Shown piece after piece: positions 31,587-38,511 of a stretch of 38,511 nucleotides of DNA. The translations under genes were made by a program, and so were the position numbers. The notes below the pieces were generated by a model. The model was given only the letters and a program-made list of their open reading frames with translations. It ran no database searches and had not been told where the DNA came from. This DNA comes from CAZUVM01 sp964623885 (GTDB lineage Bacteria > Verrucomicrobiota > Verrucomicrobiia > Limisphaerales > UBA8199). Location of the stretch: positions 1 to 38,511 of the forward strand of contig CAZUVM010000202.1 in assembly GCA_964623885.1 (NCBI GenBank). The letters run 5' to 3'. Numbering within the stretch: position 1 is the stretch's first letter; the number at the start of each line of letters is the position of its first letter.

Positions 31587-34328
31587 TTATGGAGGCGTAA
31601 TCGTCAAACGGAAGAACAGGTTATTGGCATTCGCCGGGCTGAGGCGAAGGACAGCCTGTTCGCCGCTTTCGATGGCCGGAGTACCGGAGACAGAGGTCCA
31701 GGGACCGTTCAGAGTGGCGGAGCTCTCGAGAACGGCTTGAGGAGCCCGGTAAGGCCAACTCAGTTTGACCAGTGAGTTGGTTTCGGGCGCGGCAACCAGA
31801 TTGACCTTGCTGGCAAGCGGGTTCTGGCCGGCAGTGGGACCGCAAGGACGAATCACCCAGTAGCGCAGCCGGGAGAAATGAATCGGAGAATCGCATTCGA
31901 ATCGCGCCGCGGCTTGTGGTGACTGATTCACGCCGTCCAGGCTGATGGTGCCGATTTCCCAATAGGCATCGCGCCATGTGCCGGTCCCTTGAAGGACCAT
32001 ATTTTGCGGTGGATTCATATAATTGAATCCAGTCGCCAGGATTCCTTGAGATTTCCAGACCTGCGGACGGAAGCCCTGTCCGGCGAGAACCGGGTCATCG
32101 TAATAAGTCGCCACCATGGCCAGGTGAAGGTTGCCTTGGGAAGTGGGTCCGAGAGCGTTAGTAAGAATCTGGAAGTTCAGGTAATAGCCGGGGGATGCAT
32201 CGGGACGCACGGAAAGGCGCTGGTCGCCTGTGGGCCCGGCATTTTCGACAACAAATGACTGGTCACCACTGGAAGTGCCCAAGCCCAAACCGTTGGTAAT
32301 ACCATTGGCGAGATCGAGCTCTGCGTAATTACCGTAGACGCCCTGGCAAATCTGCGGGTCACCGTAACAATCCGCGAGAGGATCCATGCCGGCTAACGGT
32401 CCCGTGGCGCGCAAGACACCAATGTAACAACGGGAGACGGCAACGTTGCCATTGAGGGCAACGAATTGTGGTCCGCCGGTGAGCGGCGTGGTCGAGACGC
32501 CCAACAGATTGACGCTCGGAATGGTCCAGGATTGATGGATCCAACGGCCAGTGCCCTGAAGCACTGCCATGGCGCTCATTGGCAAGCTGGCGAGGTCGCC
32601 CAGGCTATCAGTCGCGTAGGCTTGCGGGCCGAACATGACCGAACCGCCCGCAAAGGCCGGGTCATCATAGTAATCGACGCAAACCTTCATAGGCACATTA
32701 TCATTGCAAGGCTGGCCCAGGTAATTGTTCAGGATGTCGAAATTCAAATAGTTGCCAGTGGGAATGACGGCATTGCGCTTGTCGTCAGCGGGGCCGATCC
32801 CGGTTGCGTAGGTCACGCCCTGACCTGTGCCCGGATCATTAATCACCTGCAGGTGATTGGTATAACCGGCATTGTAGTCGACCGCAGCGAGATTCACATT
32901 GATTACAGGCGGGCAAGACCCATTGGGCAGGGCGAACTGATTAATGTCCGCGCGGGTGCCGAACGCGCCGTGTTGGCCAAAAGCAACGGCATGAACCGTG
33001 AGCCCGTTTACGTTGCTATCGGGACCTTGAATACGGATCGTGCCGCCGTTGATACCGCCGAAGTTGGTGCCGCCGGTCGCGTTGGTTCGCAGTGTGCCGA
33101 TGAGCCGATCGACCTGGTTGGATTGGAGGTTGTTGGTAATGGTAAAGAGGATCCAGTTCCATTGCGAATTATAGGCGTTGGTGGAGAAAGTGCCGCCATA
33201 GACGGTCGAAGCGCCATCAGTCGGCAATGTGCCGGTCAGGAATTGGAAACGCCGCGCTTGATAGGAGTCGGAAGCGGACCGCAGGACGCTGGCGTCGCCA
33301 TAAACGCAGAGCAGAATATCGATTAGGCCGTTGGTATTCCAAGCCTGCCATTCATTGTCCCAAACATTGAGGTTGTTCGAAGTAGCCTTTTTGCCAAGCA
33401 GCCCCTGGTAAGTCACGTCCGTGGTGGTCTGGTCGCCGTCATTTTTTATTCCCAGGTCTGCAACCCAATTGGCATTGGGAGCGCTCAAGGTGCCATCGGC
33501 GACGTAATAGTGAACCAACCGATTGGGGTTGATATTGGTCGGCCAGTCAGTGGCTGGATACGGTCCGCCGGCCCCAACGGTTGGTGTCGCGGTAATAATC
33601 GTCTGATTATTGACGGAGTCGAACCTGCACGAGGCCGTGCCGGAGCCGCCGTAGCCTGTGATTTGGCCGCCAGCGATGAAGGCGTTCACCGAAGCGGTAT
33701 AATCACCGGTAATTATCACCGAGCCCGAGCGGATATCCATCTGGGAAAGGGCGGAGATGGAGTTGGCGGAGTCCCATTGGGCCAGGTTCAAGGTGCCACC
33801 GTTAATGAGGGCCATGCCGAGGCCGCTCCGGGCACTGCCGCTCCAGCCCAGACCAAACATACCCAGCACGTTCATCGTGCCACCGTTCATTATAAGGGTG
33901 GCATTCGCGTTGGGGTTTTGGCCAATCCACAAATGGTTGCTGATGGTCACACTGCCGCCATTTTGAACTTCCAGGCGGGCAATGCTGTTATAGCCGAGGG
34001 CATTCCAGGAGTTGCCGGCAATGAAATTGCTCGTCACGAGGCTGCCGCCGTTAGCAATAATCACATTGCCGGGTCCGTTATCGCCGATAACGAGTTGGGC
34101 CGTACCAACGGCATTGGTAACGAAAGCGGCGCCGTAACTGCTGCTGTTGAAGTCGGCTTTGTAACCCGGCGCCGGATCGAATCCCGGCAGAAAGGTCAGG
34201 CTCCAATTCGCGGGTATGTTCCAATATGCGGGGTTTGCTGCGGGGCGCCAGCTATCGGTCGGCTGGGCCTGAAGGTTGAGCGCCAGGAACACCACGGCGC
34301 CCAAACAGGATATATGTTTGGTTCTCAT
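31587..34328 (-). CDS. Secreted beta-helix-like protein with tandem ~190-residue repeat
   Basis: A 913-residue exported protein; signal peptide ISCLGAVVFLALNLQAQ. Residues about 30-240 are repetitive and rich in Gly/Asn (LIMNGGTMNVLGMFGLG, ALINGGTLNLAQWDSA), like the beta-helix passenger segments of verrucomicrobial autotransporter-associated repeats. The central part is unassigned. Residues about 495-690 and 685-880 are two related copies: NYLNFDIL/YYLNFQIL, CVDYYDDPAFAG/VATYYDDPVLAG, VLQGTGRW/VLQGTGTW, ending DPLA/NPLA. The end resembles the FFRL module of its neighbours. Start 34328 is chosen because the signal peptide begins there. No catalytic residues are evident, so adhesion or glycan binding is more likely than hydrolysis. 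Confidence 0.7.
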   Translation of the reverse strand: MRTKHISCLGAVVFLALNLQAQPTDSWRPAANPAYWNIPANWSLTFLPGFDPAPGYKADFNSSSYGAAFVTNAVGTAQLVIGDNGPGNVIIANGGSLVTSNFIAGNSWNALGYNSIARLEVQNGGSVTISNHLWIGQNPNANATLIMNGGTMNVLGMFGLGWSGSARSGLGMALINGGTLNLAQWDSANSISALSQMDIRSGSVIITGDYTASVNAFIAGGQITGYGGSGTASCRFDSVNNQTIITATPTVGAGGPYPATDWPTNINPNRLVHYYVADGTLSAPNANWVADLGIKNDGDQTTTDVTYQGLLGKKATSNNLNVWDNEWQAWNTNGLIDILLCVYGDASVLRSASDSYQARRFQFLTGTLPTDGASTVYGGTFSTNAYNSQWNWILFTITNNLQSNQVDRLIGTLRTNATGGTNFGGINGGTIRIQGPDSNVNGLTVHAVAFGQHGAFGTRADINQFALPNGSCPPVINVNLAAVDYNAGYTNHLQVINDPGTGQGVTYATGIGPADDKRNAVIPTGNYLNFDILNNYLGQPCNDNVPMKVCVDYYDDPAFAGGSVMFGPQAYATDSLGDLASLPMSAMAVLQGTGRWIHQSWTIPSVNLLGVSTTPLTGGPQFVALNGNVAVSRCYIGVLRATGPLAGMDPLADCYGDPQICQGVYGNYAELDLANGITNGLGLGTSSGDQSFVVENAGPTGDQRLSVRPDASPGYYLNFQILTNALGPTSQGNLHLAMVATYYDDPVLAGQGFRPQVWKSQGILATGFNYMNPPQNMVLQGTGTWRDAYWEIGTISLDGVNQSPQAAARFECDSPIHFSRLRYWVIRPCGPTAGQNPLASKVNLVAAPETNSLVKLSWPYRAPQAVLESSATLNGPWTSVSGTPAIESGEQAVLRLSPANANNLFFRLTITPP

Positions 34329-34632
34329 TGGGGGTTTTGATTTGTATAGACTGAGATTACTTCGGTTTCGGTTCGTCTCCGGCAAGCGTAGTTCCCGGAA
34401 TACCCCAAGTGACGGCGCTCGCCGAAAGCGCACGCGGCTCGACGAGCGCCATCTTGCGCCAAGCGCCGTTGCGTGACGAGCCGAATTTTGCCAAAAGTTT
34501 AGCGAATTTTGAGGTTCGTTCGCGGCGCCGCATTCGGTCGGTGAAAGGAAAATCCCCCAAAACGAGGCTTGCAACGAAGTCGCTACAGGAAGGTGGCCGC
34601 TCCGATTAGCAAGAGGCTGGTGGTTCGCAGCT
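34329..34632. other. Intergenic region between the surface protein and the ABC operon
   Basis: No gene was found in these 304 nt. They should contain the minus-strand promoter of the 913-residue protein; TATACA on that strand lies about 20 nt before its ATG without a good -35. Two CGAATTTTG copies (34482-34490 and 34503-34511) are 21 nt apart, a spacing of two helical turns. Confidence 0.4.
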
Positions 34633-34881
34633 TTAGCGCTTACGCAGAACGAAGGCAACGAGCGAGGAAAGCTCCCGGAATGTGTTTGCCCCTTCGGTCC
34701 TGGCAAGCGCTTCGTAAGCTTTAAGGACGGCAGTGCGGAAAACCTTGCCCTCGGCGGTCCATTGATACCGAACCTTCATTGTGGAACGGTCGAAAACGGT
34801 TCGGCTCACCAAGCCGCTTTTGGTGAGTATCTCCTGAAGGTGCTGCGTCGATTCGATGGCCTTTTGTTGTTCGGGGTTCAT
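34633..34881 (-). CDS. Small hypothetical protein downstream of the ABC ATPase
   Basis: An 82-residue basic, helical protein with the core RYQWTAEGKVFRTAVLKAYEAL. No family is recognised. It begins 2 nt after the ABC ATPase stop and so is probably the last gene of that operon. No signal peptide, membrane segment or cysteine is present. Its link to transport is by position only. Confidence 0.5.
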   Translation of the reverse strand: MNPEQQKAIESTQHLQEILTKSGLVSRTVFDRSTMKVRYQWTAEGKVFRTAVLKAYEALARTEGANTFRELSSLVAFVLRKR

Positions 34882-34883
34882 GC

Positions 34884-35690
34884 CTATTGAGAGGAGTTGC
34901 CGGTGAGGTGAAGCAAATCGAGAATAGAGCTGCGGAGGTTGAGGAATTCCGCGCTGTTCCGCTGGCGCGGGCGCTCGAACAGGACGGGGATCATTCGTTC
35001 GATGCGGCCGGGGTGGGGTGTCATGATGATGATGCGATCGCTCATATAGATGGCCTCATCGATGTCGTGGGTCACCAGCAGCAGGGTGGTGCGGCGGGAC
35101 TGCCATAAGCGCAGCACTTCATCCTGCAGCCGCATGCGCGTAAAAGCATCGAGCGCCCCGAGAGGCTCATCGAGCAACAGCACTTTAGGGTGATTAATCA
35201 GCGCACGGGCCAGGGCGGCGCGCTGCGCCATGCCGCCGGAAAGATGATGCGGAAACGCATCGGCAAATTTTTCCAAGCCCACCAGGCGGAGATACTCATC
35301 GACCTCGTGGCGTTTTTCGGCCAGCAAATGACGCGCAACCAGCCCGGTCGAGATATTGCCCCGGACGGTCAGCCACGGGAAGAGGTTCGGGTCCTGGAAC
35401 ACCAGGCCGCGTTCGGCGCTTGGGCCGGCGATGGGTTCATCGGCGATGCAAACTTCTCCGGCCGTTGGTTGGTCCAGCCCCGCAATGAGGCGCAGCAAGG
35501 TGGATTTACCGCAGCCGCTCGGACCGACGATGGAGACCAGTTCGCCGGCGGCCACACTGAGCGAGACAAAGTCGAGCGCGGTGGTTGGTTCGCGGGCATT
35601 TCTTTCGCTGTCGGGTGCGGGGAATTCCTTGCGCACACCCACCAGGCGCAGCGCGGAGCCTTCCAGAAAGGCAGGGGAGGGTGCTACCAT
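34884..35690 (-). CDS. ABC transporter ATPase (NitT/TauT family)
   Basis: A 268-residue nucleotide-binding subunit of the SsuB/TauB/NrtC type. Walker A is GPSGCGKSTLLRLIAGL, the Q-loop region is VFQDPNLFPWLTV, the signature is LSGGMAQRAALARAL, and Walker B is VLLLDEPLGALDA, with the switch His in LLVTHDIDEA. Its start overlaps the permease stop by 7 nt, giving coupled translation. It energises uptake with the permease and binding protein encoded upstream. The transported compound cannot be read from the ATPase. Confidence 0.93.
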   Translation of the reverse strand: MVAPSPAFLEGSALRLVGVRKEFPAPDSERNAREPTTALDFVSLSVAAGELVSIVGPSGCGKSTLLRLIAGLDQPTAGEVCIADEPIAGPSAERGLVFQDPNLFPWLTVRGNISTGLVARHLLAEKRHEVDEYLRLVGLEKFADAFPHHLSGGMAQRAALARALINHPKVLLLDEPLGALDAFTRMRLQDEVLRLWQSRRTTLLLVTHDIDEAIYMSDRIIIMTPHPGRIERMIPVLFERPRQRNSAEFLNLRSSILDLLHLTGNSSQ

Positions 35691-36715
35691 TTAATCGTCC
35701 CTTTCTGCCAAACCAGGACACGGTCGCGCAGCTTGAACAGCAGTGTCATAATCGTGGAAAAGAACGCCGCCATGATGACCAATGCAGCGTAGACTTTCCC
35801 GTACTCTGCCCAGCCTTGCGCCCAGCTCACGTACCAGCCGAGGCCGGATTTCACCCCGACCGTTTCGGCGACGATCAGCGTGAGAAACGACGTGCCCAAT
35901 CCCATGAACAGGCCGATAAAAATGCTCGGCATTGCCGCCGGGATAGCCACACGAAAAATGAGGTACTTTTCCGAGGCGCCAAGCGTGCGTGCCACGTCGA
36001 GATACGAAGCGCGGGTGTTGGCAATACCCGAGACTGTGAGCATGGTTACCGGGAACCAAACGGACAACGCAATTAGCCCGATCGCCGACAACAGGCCAGA
36101 GGGCGAAAGGACCATGGCCAAAGGCACCCAGGCGGTAGCGGGGATCGGCCCGATGATTTTGAGCAACGGCATGCCCCAATAACGCGCGCGCGCCGACCAG
36201 CCGATGCAGACCCCGGTGACCAGGGCCACTGCCGTGCCGAGTGTATCGCCGGAGAGCAATAGCAACAGCGAATGCCACGTGCTATCGAACAAAACCTTGC
36301 GGTCACTAATAAGGCTGGCCAGCACCGCCGCCGGGCTCGGAAAATAGGGCAGCGGGAGCAAACGCAATCCCGTGGTGATCCCCTCCCACAAGCACAAGCT
36401 CAGGACGGCGGCGGCAAACAATGGGGAGAGATGCCCAAACCATTGGCGCACGCGCAACGAGAAGAATTGTCCCGCGAATCCGAACAACGTCGCGAGAAAG
36501 ACTAAACCAAGAAACACGGAATAACCGCGAGTTTCGGACGCGGGTTCCTTAACCGAAATCGACCAATGAATGGCGAACGCAAGGGCAATGGATACCGGAA
36601 GGGCGAACAGCACTCGCAATCGCAAGGTGTGTTGAGCGGCCACCATTTGCGGCGCGGGGGCGGCGGCAGGAATTTCTCCTGTGGGCGGCGAAGCAGTTTC
36701 GGCGGGTTGAGACAT
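35684..36715 (-). CDS. ABC transporter permease (NitT/TauT, SsuC-like)
   Basis: A 343-residue integral membrane protein. A helix near residues 30-50 (VLFALPVSIALAFAIHWSI) and a second N-terminal pair precede the standard six-helix BPD_transp_1 core (about 150-330). The EAA-type loop appears as DVARTLGASEKYLIFRVAIP. The ~100-residue N-terminal extension with extra helices is longer than in typical SsuC (about 260 residues). It is located between the binding-protein gene and the ATPase gene. A 295-bp spacer with repeats separates it from the binding protein. Confidence 0.9.
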   Translation of the reverse strand: MSQPAETASPPTGEIPAAAPAPQMVAAQHTLRLRVLFALPVSIALAFAIHWSISVKEPASETRGYSVFLGLVFLATLFGFAGQFFSLRVRQWFGHLSPLFAAAVLSLCLWEGITTGLRLLPLPYFPSPAAVLASLISDRKVLFDSTWHSLLLLLSGDTLGTAVALVTGVCIGWSARARYWGMPLLKIIGPIPATAWVPLAMVLSPSGLLSAIGLIALSVWFPVTMLTVSGIANTRASYLDVARTLGASEKYLIFRVAIPAAMPSIFIGLFMGLGTSFLTLIVAETVGVKSGLGWYVSWAQGWAEYGKVYAALVIMAAFFSTIMTLLFKLRDRVLVWQKGTIKW

Positions 36716-36789
36716 TTACGCTGGTGCGGTGCAGAAGGGATGTGTTTGCAGTGGCGGCTTCTGCCCGACCCTTTCCATGAACCGAAGCT

Positions 36790-36831
36790 CGAACGTCAAA
36801 CTTCCAACGCTCAACGTCCAACGTCGAACGA
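36790..36831. repeat. Six-copy degenerate heptamer tandem repeat
   Basis: Units in order are CGAACGT, CAAACTT, CCAACGC, TCAACGT, CCAACGT and CGAACGA, consensus YNAACGY with the AAC core in every copy. Degenerate 7-bp arrays of this kind occur between genes in several bacterial groups. They do not code for protein here. Confidence 0.7.
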
Positions 36832-36854
36832 GGGCAACGGACCCTCCACCCTGG

Positions 36855-36881
36855 CCCTCTCCCCATCGCATGGGGCGAGGG
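36855..36881. repeat. Hairpin CCCTCTCCCCAT/ATGGGGCGAGGG
   Basis: Two 12-nt arms (36855-36866 and 36870-36881) pair with one mismatch around the loop CGC. It sits 23 nt after the heptamer array. This sequence type resembles widespread intergenic REP-like elements. No T-run follows. Confidence 0.55.
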
Positions 36882-37010
36882 AGAAGCTTTCCGCGCGCGT
36901 TGGGTTCATGGTCACAATGCGCGTGCGGAAGCAGGTCGGGCCTGCCCACGAAGCGAAGTGAGCAGATGGACAAGAAATTATCGAAAGCTCTTTGTCGCGG
37001 CGCTACCACT

Positions 37011-38174
37011 TTATTTAAGTGAAGACTTCGTGCTGGTTTGGTTACCCAGCAGGCAGCAGGCCATGCCGCACCACGGCTCGCCGGAGGACGCGGCCAGCTC
37101 CGCGCGCAACCGCGCGTCCTCGTCGGGCGGCAGTTGTCCGCCGGCAACAGTCTCGACCTTCAGCGACTCGAGCCACTCATCGGAAACGCCGTCCAGGTGA
37201 GCGAACGCGCGTTTGGCAAGCGCTTCGACATCCGTGGAGGCGCTCAGCATACCTGCGCGCTTCATTTCGGCAGCCGCGGATTTAACGGCCGCCTCGGCGC
37301 CGGAAACGCTTGGCACATATCGCAAATGGGCGATGGCGACCGAGTTGAGCTCGGGGTTCGAGGCGAGGTATTTCTTTTCAACCGACATCCGCGCCGCGGC
37401 GGCCGGGTTTGTTTCAACCCATTTGGCTCCTTTGAGCAGCGCGCGCGTGGCGGCGGCAGCGGCTTTAGGGTTGGCGGCGAGGAATTTGCCGCTGACCAGA
37501 ACCGCGCAGCAATACTCCTGGTTGTAGGGGGCGTCATTGGCCTGGTCGGCGACATTTTGCACTTTGCCGCCGGCCATCAGCAGACTGCCGATCGGCTCGG
37601 AATCGGCCACGGCATCGACTTCTCCCTTGTCGAGGGCGAGTCCCAGCTCGCCGGCAGGGAAAACGCGCCAGGTAATCTCTTTGGAGGGATCGATGCCATG
37701 CGCGCCCAAAACGCGGTTGGCGAAGATAAAGGGCGGCGTGCCCATGCCGGGAACGCCAATGCTTTTGCCGCGCAGATCGGTGATGGTTTTGATCTTGCCG
37801 CCCACGGCGGACTGGACTCGAAGACAACCGCGATGGATACCGCCGGTGAACTTCACATCGAGCCCTTGCTCGACCGGCTTGAGGAAGTACATCACCAGGT
37901 GGTGGGTGATGTCGAATCCACCGAGAGCGAGGACATCCTTGTAATTGGCCCATTCGCATTTCACGAGCCGGACATCCAGGCCTTCTTCTTTAAAAAAGCC
38001 TTTCTCGTAGGCCGTGAAGATGGGTGCTTCACACGTCAGTCCGATATAGCCGACCCGGACAACATTCGATGAAGGAGCGGTCTCGCCCGACTTATTGCAA
38101 CCGGACAAGGCACACACGGCGGCGCCGGCCAGGAACAGGCGAAGCGCCACCAATCGTTTTGACAATCGCGCCAT
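37011..38174 (-). CDS. Lipoprotein substrate-binding protein with C-terminal Cys cluster (NitT/TauT ABC)
   Basis: A 387-residue periplasmic binding protein. The lipobox LSGC (Cys26) follows a hydrophobic signal peptide, so it is membrane-anchored. The body has the SsuA/NMT1 fold: RVGYIGLTCEAPIFTAYEKG, GFFKEEGLDVRL, LRGKSIGVPGMGTPPFIFA, and GEVDAVADSEPIG. Cys-bearing segments are unusual for the family: VKCEWANYK, GGIHRGCLRV, NQEYCCAVL, and a tail with Cys369, Cys373 and Cys374 (PWCGMACC). A thiol, metal-chelate or sulfur compound as ligand is possible but unproven. Start 38174 places the signal peptide correctly; an upstream Met would add 16 residues. Confidence 0.85.
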   Translation of the reverse strand: MARLSKRLVALRLFLAGAAVCALSGCNKSGETAPSSNVVRVGYIGLTCEAPIFTAYEKGFFKEEGLDVRLVKCEWANYKDVLALGGFDITHHLVMYFLKPVEQGLDVKFTGGIHRGCLRVQSAVGGKIKTITDLRGKSIGVPGMGTPPFIFANRVLGAHGIDPSKEITWRVFPAGELGLALDKGEVDAVADSEPIGSLLMAGGKVQNVADQANDAPYNQEYCCAVLVSGKFLAANPKAAAAATRALLKGAKWVETNPAAAARMSVEKKYLASNPELNSVAIAHLRYVPSVSGAEAAVKSAAAEMKRAGMLSASTDVEALAKRAFAHLDGVSDEWLESLKVETVAGGQLPPDEDARLRAELAASSGEPWCGMACCLLGNQTSTKSSLK

Positions 38175-38199
38175 AAAATTGAGCAGCGAGGATTCGAGA

Positions 38200-38229
38200 C
38201 TAATATCACAGGAATGTGGCAAGAGGCAA
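38200..38229 (-). promoter_or_regulatory. Candidate promoter of the ABC binding-protein gene
   Basis: On the minus strand TTGCCT (38224-38229), an 18-nt spacer and TATTAG (38200-38205). Transcription would start about 19 nt before the ATG at 38174. Confidence 0.35.
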
Positions 38230-38267
38230 ATTCAGGTTTTCGGGAGGTGTGTTTGAAACTGATACCC

Positions 38268-38285
38268 GCGGGCGTGGAAGCCCGC
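38268..38285. repeat. Short GC hairpin GCGGGC/GCCCGC
   Basis: A perfect 6-bp stem with loop GTGGAA. It lies upstream of the decamer array in non-coding DNA and looks like another dispersed small repeat. Confidence 0.4.
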
Positions 38286-38318
38286 ACTACCGACGCCCGT
38301 GGAGGGACAGAGGGCATG

Positions 38319-38378
38319 GTTACCGGGAGTTACCGTGGGTTACCACAGGTTACTGAGGCTTACTGCGGGTTACTGGTC
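38319..38378. repeat. Six-copy 10-bp tandem repeat (GTTACYGNGG)
   Basis: Units: GTTACCGGGA, GTTACCGTGG, GTTACCACAG, GTTACTGAGG, CTTACTGCGG and GTTACTGGTC. The TTAC core is invariant. A 10-bp period equals about one helical turn, so all copies face the same side of the DNA. Confidence 0.75.
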
Positions 38379-38422
38379 AATGACAATTATTCTTCACGAT
38401 CAGTGACAATTAAATCTCACCA
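38377..38422. mobile_element. Possible insertion-sequence end with paired TGACAATTA repeats
   Basis: TCAATGACAATTA and TCAGTGACAATTA begin two ~23-nt direct copies that also share a CAC close to their ends (18 of 23 positions identical by eye). Repeated 20-odd-nt transposase sites near a terminus occur in IS21-type elements. Any transposase would lie beyond the right edge, so this is tentative. Confidence 0.3.
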
Positions 38423-38511
38423 TCGAACCGGTTTACCCCTTTTGTTCTTTCATCGCGTTTCAACTGTTTCAAACCCTCTGGACCAGCCCCTTCGGTGGAG
38501 CGGAGTCTTTG

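Larger units (their letters stand above)
36716..37010. other. Repeat-bearing spacer between binding-protein and permease genes
   Basis: No gene is evident. The spacer holds a six-unit heptamer tandem array (36790-36831) and a 12-bp hairpin (36855-36881), both listed separately. It separates two genes of one transporter, so it may modulate their relative expression. It looks like a repeat insertion into an operon. Confidence 0.5.
38175..38511. other. Right-edge non-coding stretch with repeats
   Basis: No gene was found. The stretch holds the candidate promoter of the binding-protein gene, a GCGGGC/GCCCGC hairpin (38268-38285), a 10-bp tandem array (38319-38378) and a pair of ~23-nt TGACAATTA repeats (38377-38422). 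The last ~90 nt show nothing recognisable. Confidence 0.5.

Noticed and set aside
37038..38072. Long open frame antisense to the ABC binding-protein gene
   Set aside because: The minus-strand gene has a lipobox, family motifs and operon context, while the antisense frame has none.

Overview
The window looks like a chromosomal segment of a Verrucomicrobia-type soil or freshwater bacterium (Pedosphaera/Limisphaerales-like). This is an inference from gene content: secreted glycoside hydrolases with Ig, PKD and beta-sandwich modules, a Bacteroidetes/Verrucomicrobia-style ParE/ParC pair, an Agl23-like (TIGR03663) membrane protein, and many small dispersed hairpin repeats. No rRNA, complete tRNA, CRISPR array, phage or transposase gene is present. 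A possible insertion-sequence end lies at the extreme right edge.

Layout: (1) 396-3050, minus: a secreted GH2 glycosidase. (2) 3264-7371, plus: a tightly coupled operon with ATGA/GTGA overlaps. It encodes a thymidylate-synthase-fold protein, a B12-binding radical SAM enzyme, a 24-codon micro-ORF, a thymidylate-kinase-like P-loop kinase, a HIT protein and a SAM methyltransferase. The TS-fold protein keeps the ThyA catalytic residues at a constant offset but has Asp where ThyA has the uracil-reading Asn, which points to a cytidine nucleotide substrate. This is the best candidate for an undescribed pathway in the window. (3) 7460-10906: a degenerate, C-domain-less pyruvate-kinase-like protein, a VTC/DUF4956 pair, and a pseudo-receiver. 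(4) 11107-20466: housekeeping genes, namely pyrH, a phosphoribosyltransferase, a fused FAD/Fe-S D-2-hydroxyacid dehydrogenase, TatD DNase on the minus strand, and topoisomerase IV parE-parC.

(5) 20653-27636: envelope and secreted proteins. These are a discoidin-like protein, an Agl23-like membrane protein, a nidogen/C39-peptidase/PKD protein, a small lipoprotein-like protein, a BON-domain protein and a small conserved-looking Cys protein. (6) 27770-34328: polysaccharide-related secreted proteins, namely a clan-A-like glycosidase on plus, and a GH99-like protein and a beta-helix-like protein with a tandem duplication on minus. (7) 34633-38174, minus: a NitT/TauT-type ABC importer with a lipoprotein binding protein carrying a C-terminal cysteine cluster, plus a small downstream gene.

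Small repeats lie between genes: GGGACGGCGTCCC-type hairpins, a 92-bp inverted-repeat element, a heptamer tandem repeat between the ABC genes, and a 10-bp tandem repeat near the right end. Several genes have recognisable TTGACT-type promoters. At least one (pyrH) would give an almost leaderless mRNA if its promoter is correctly placed.
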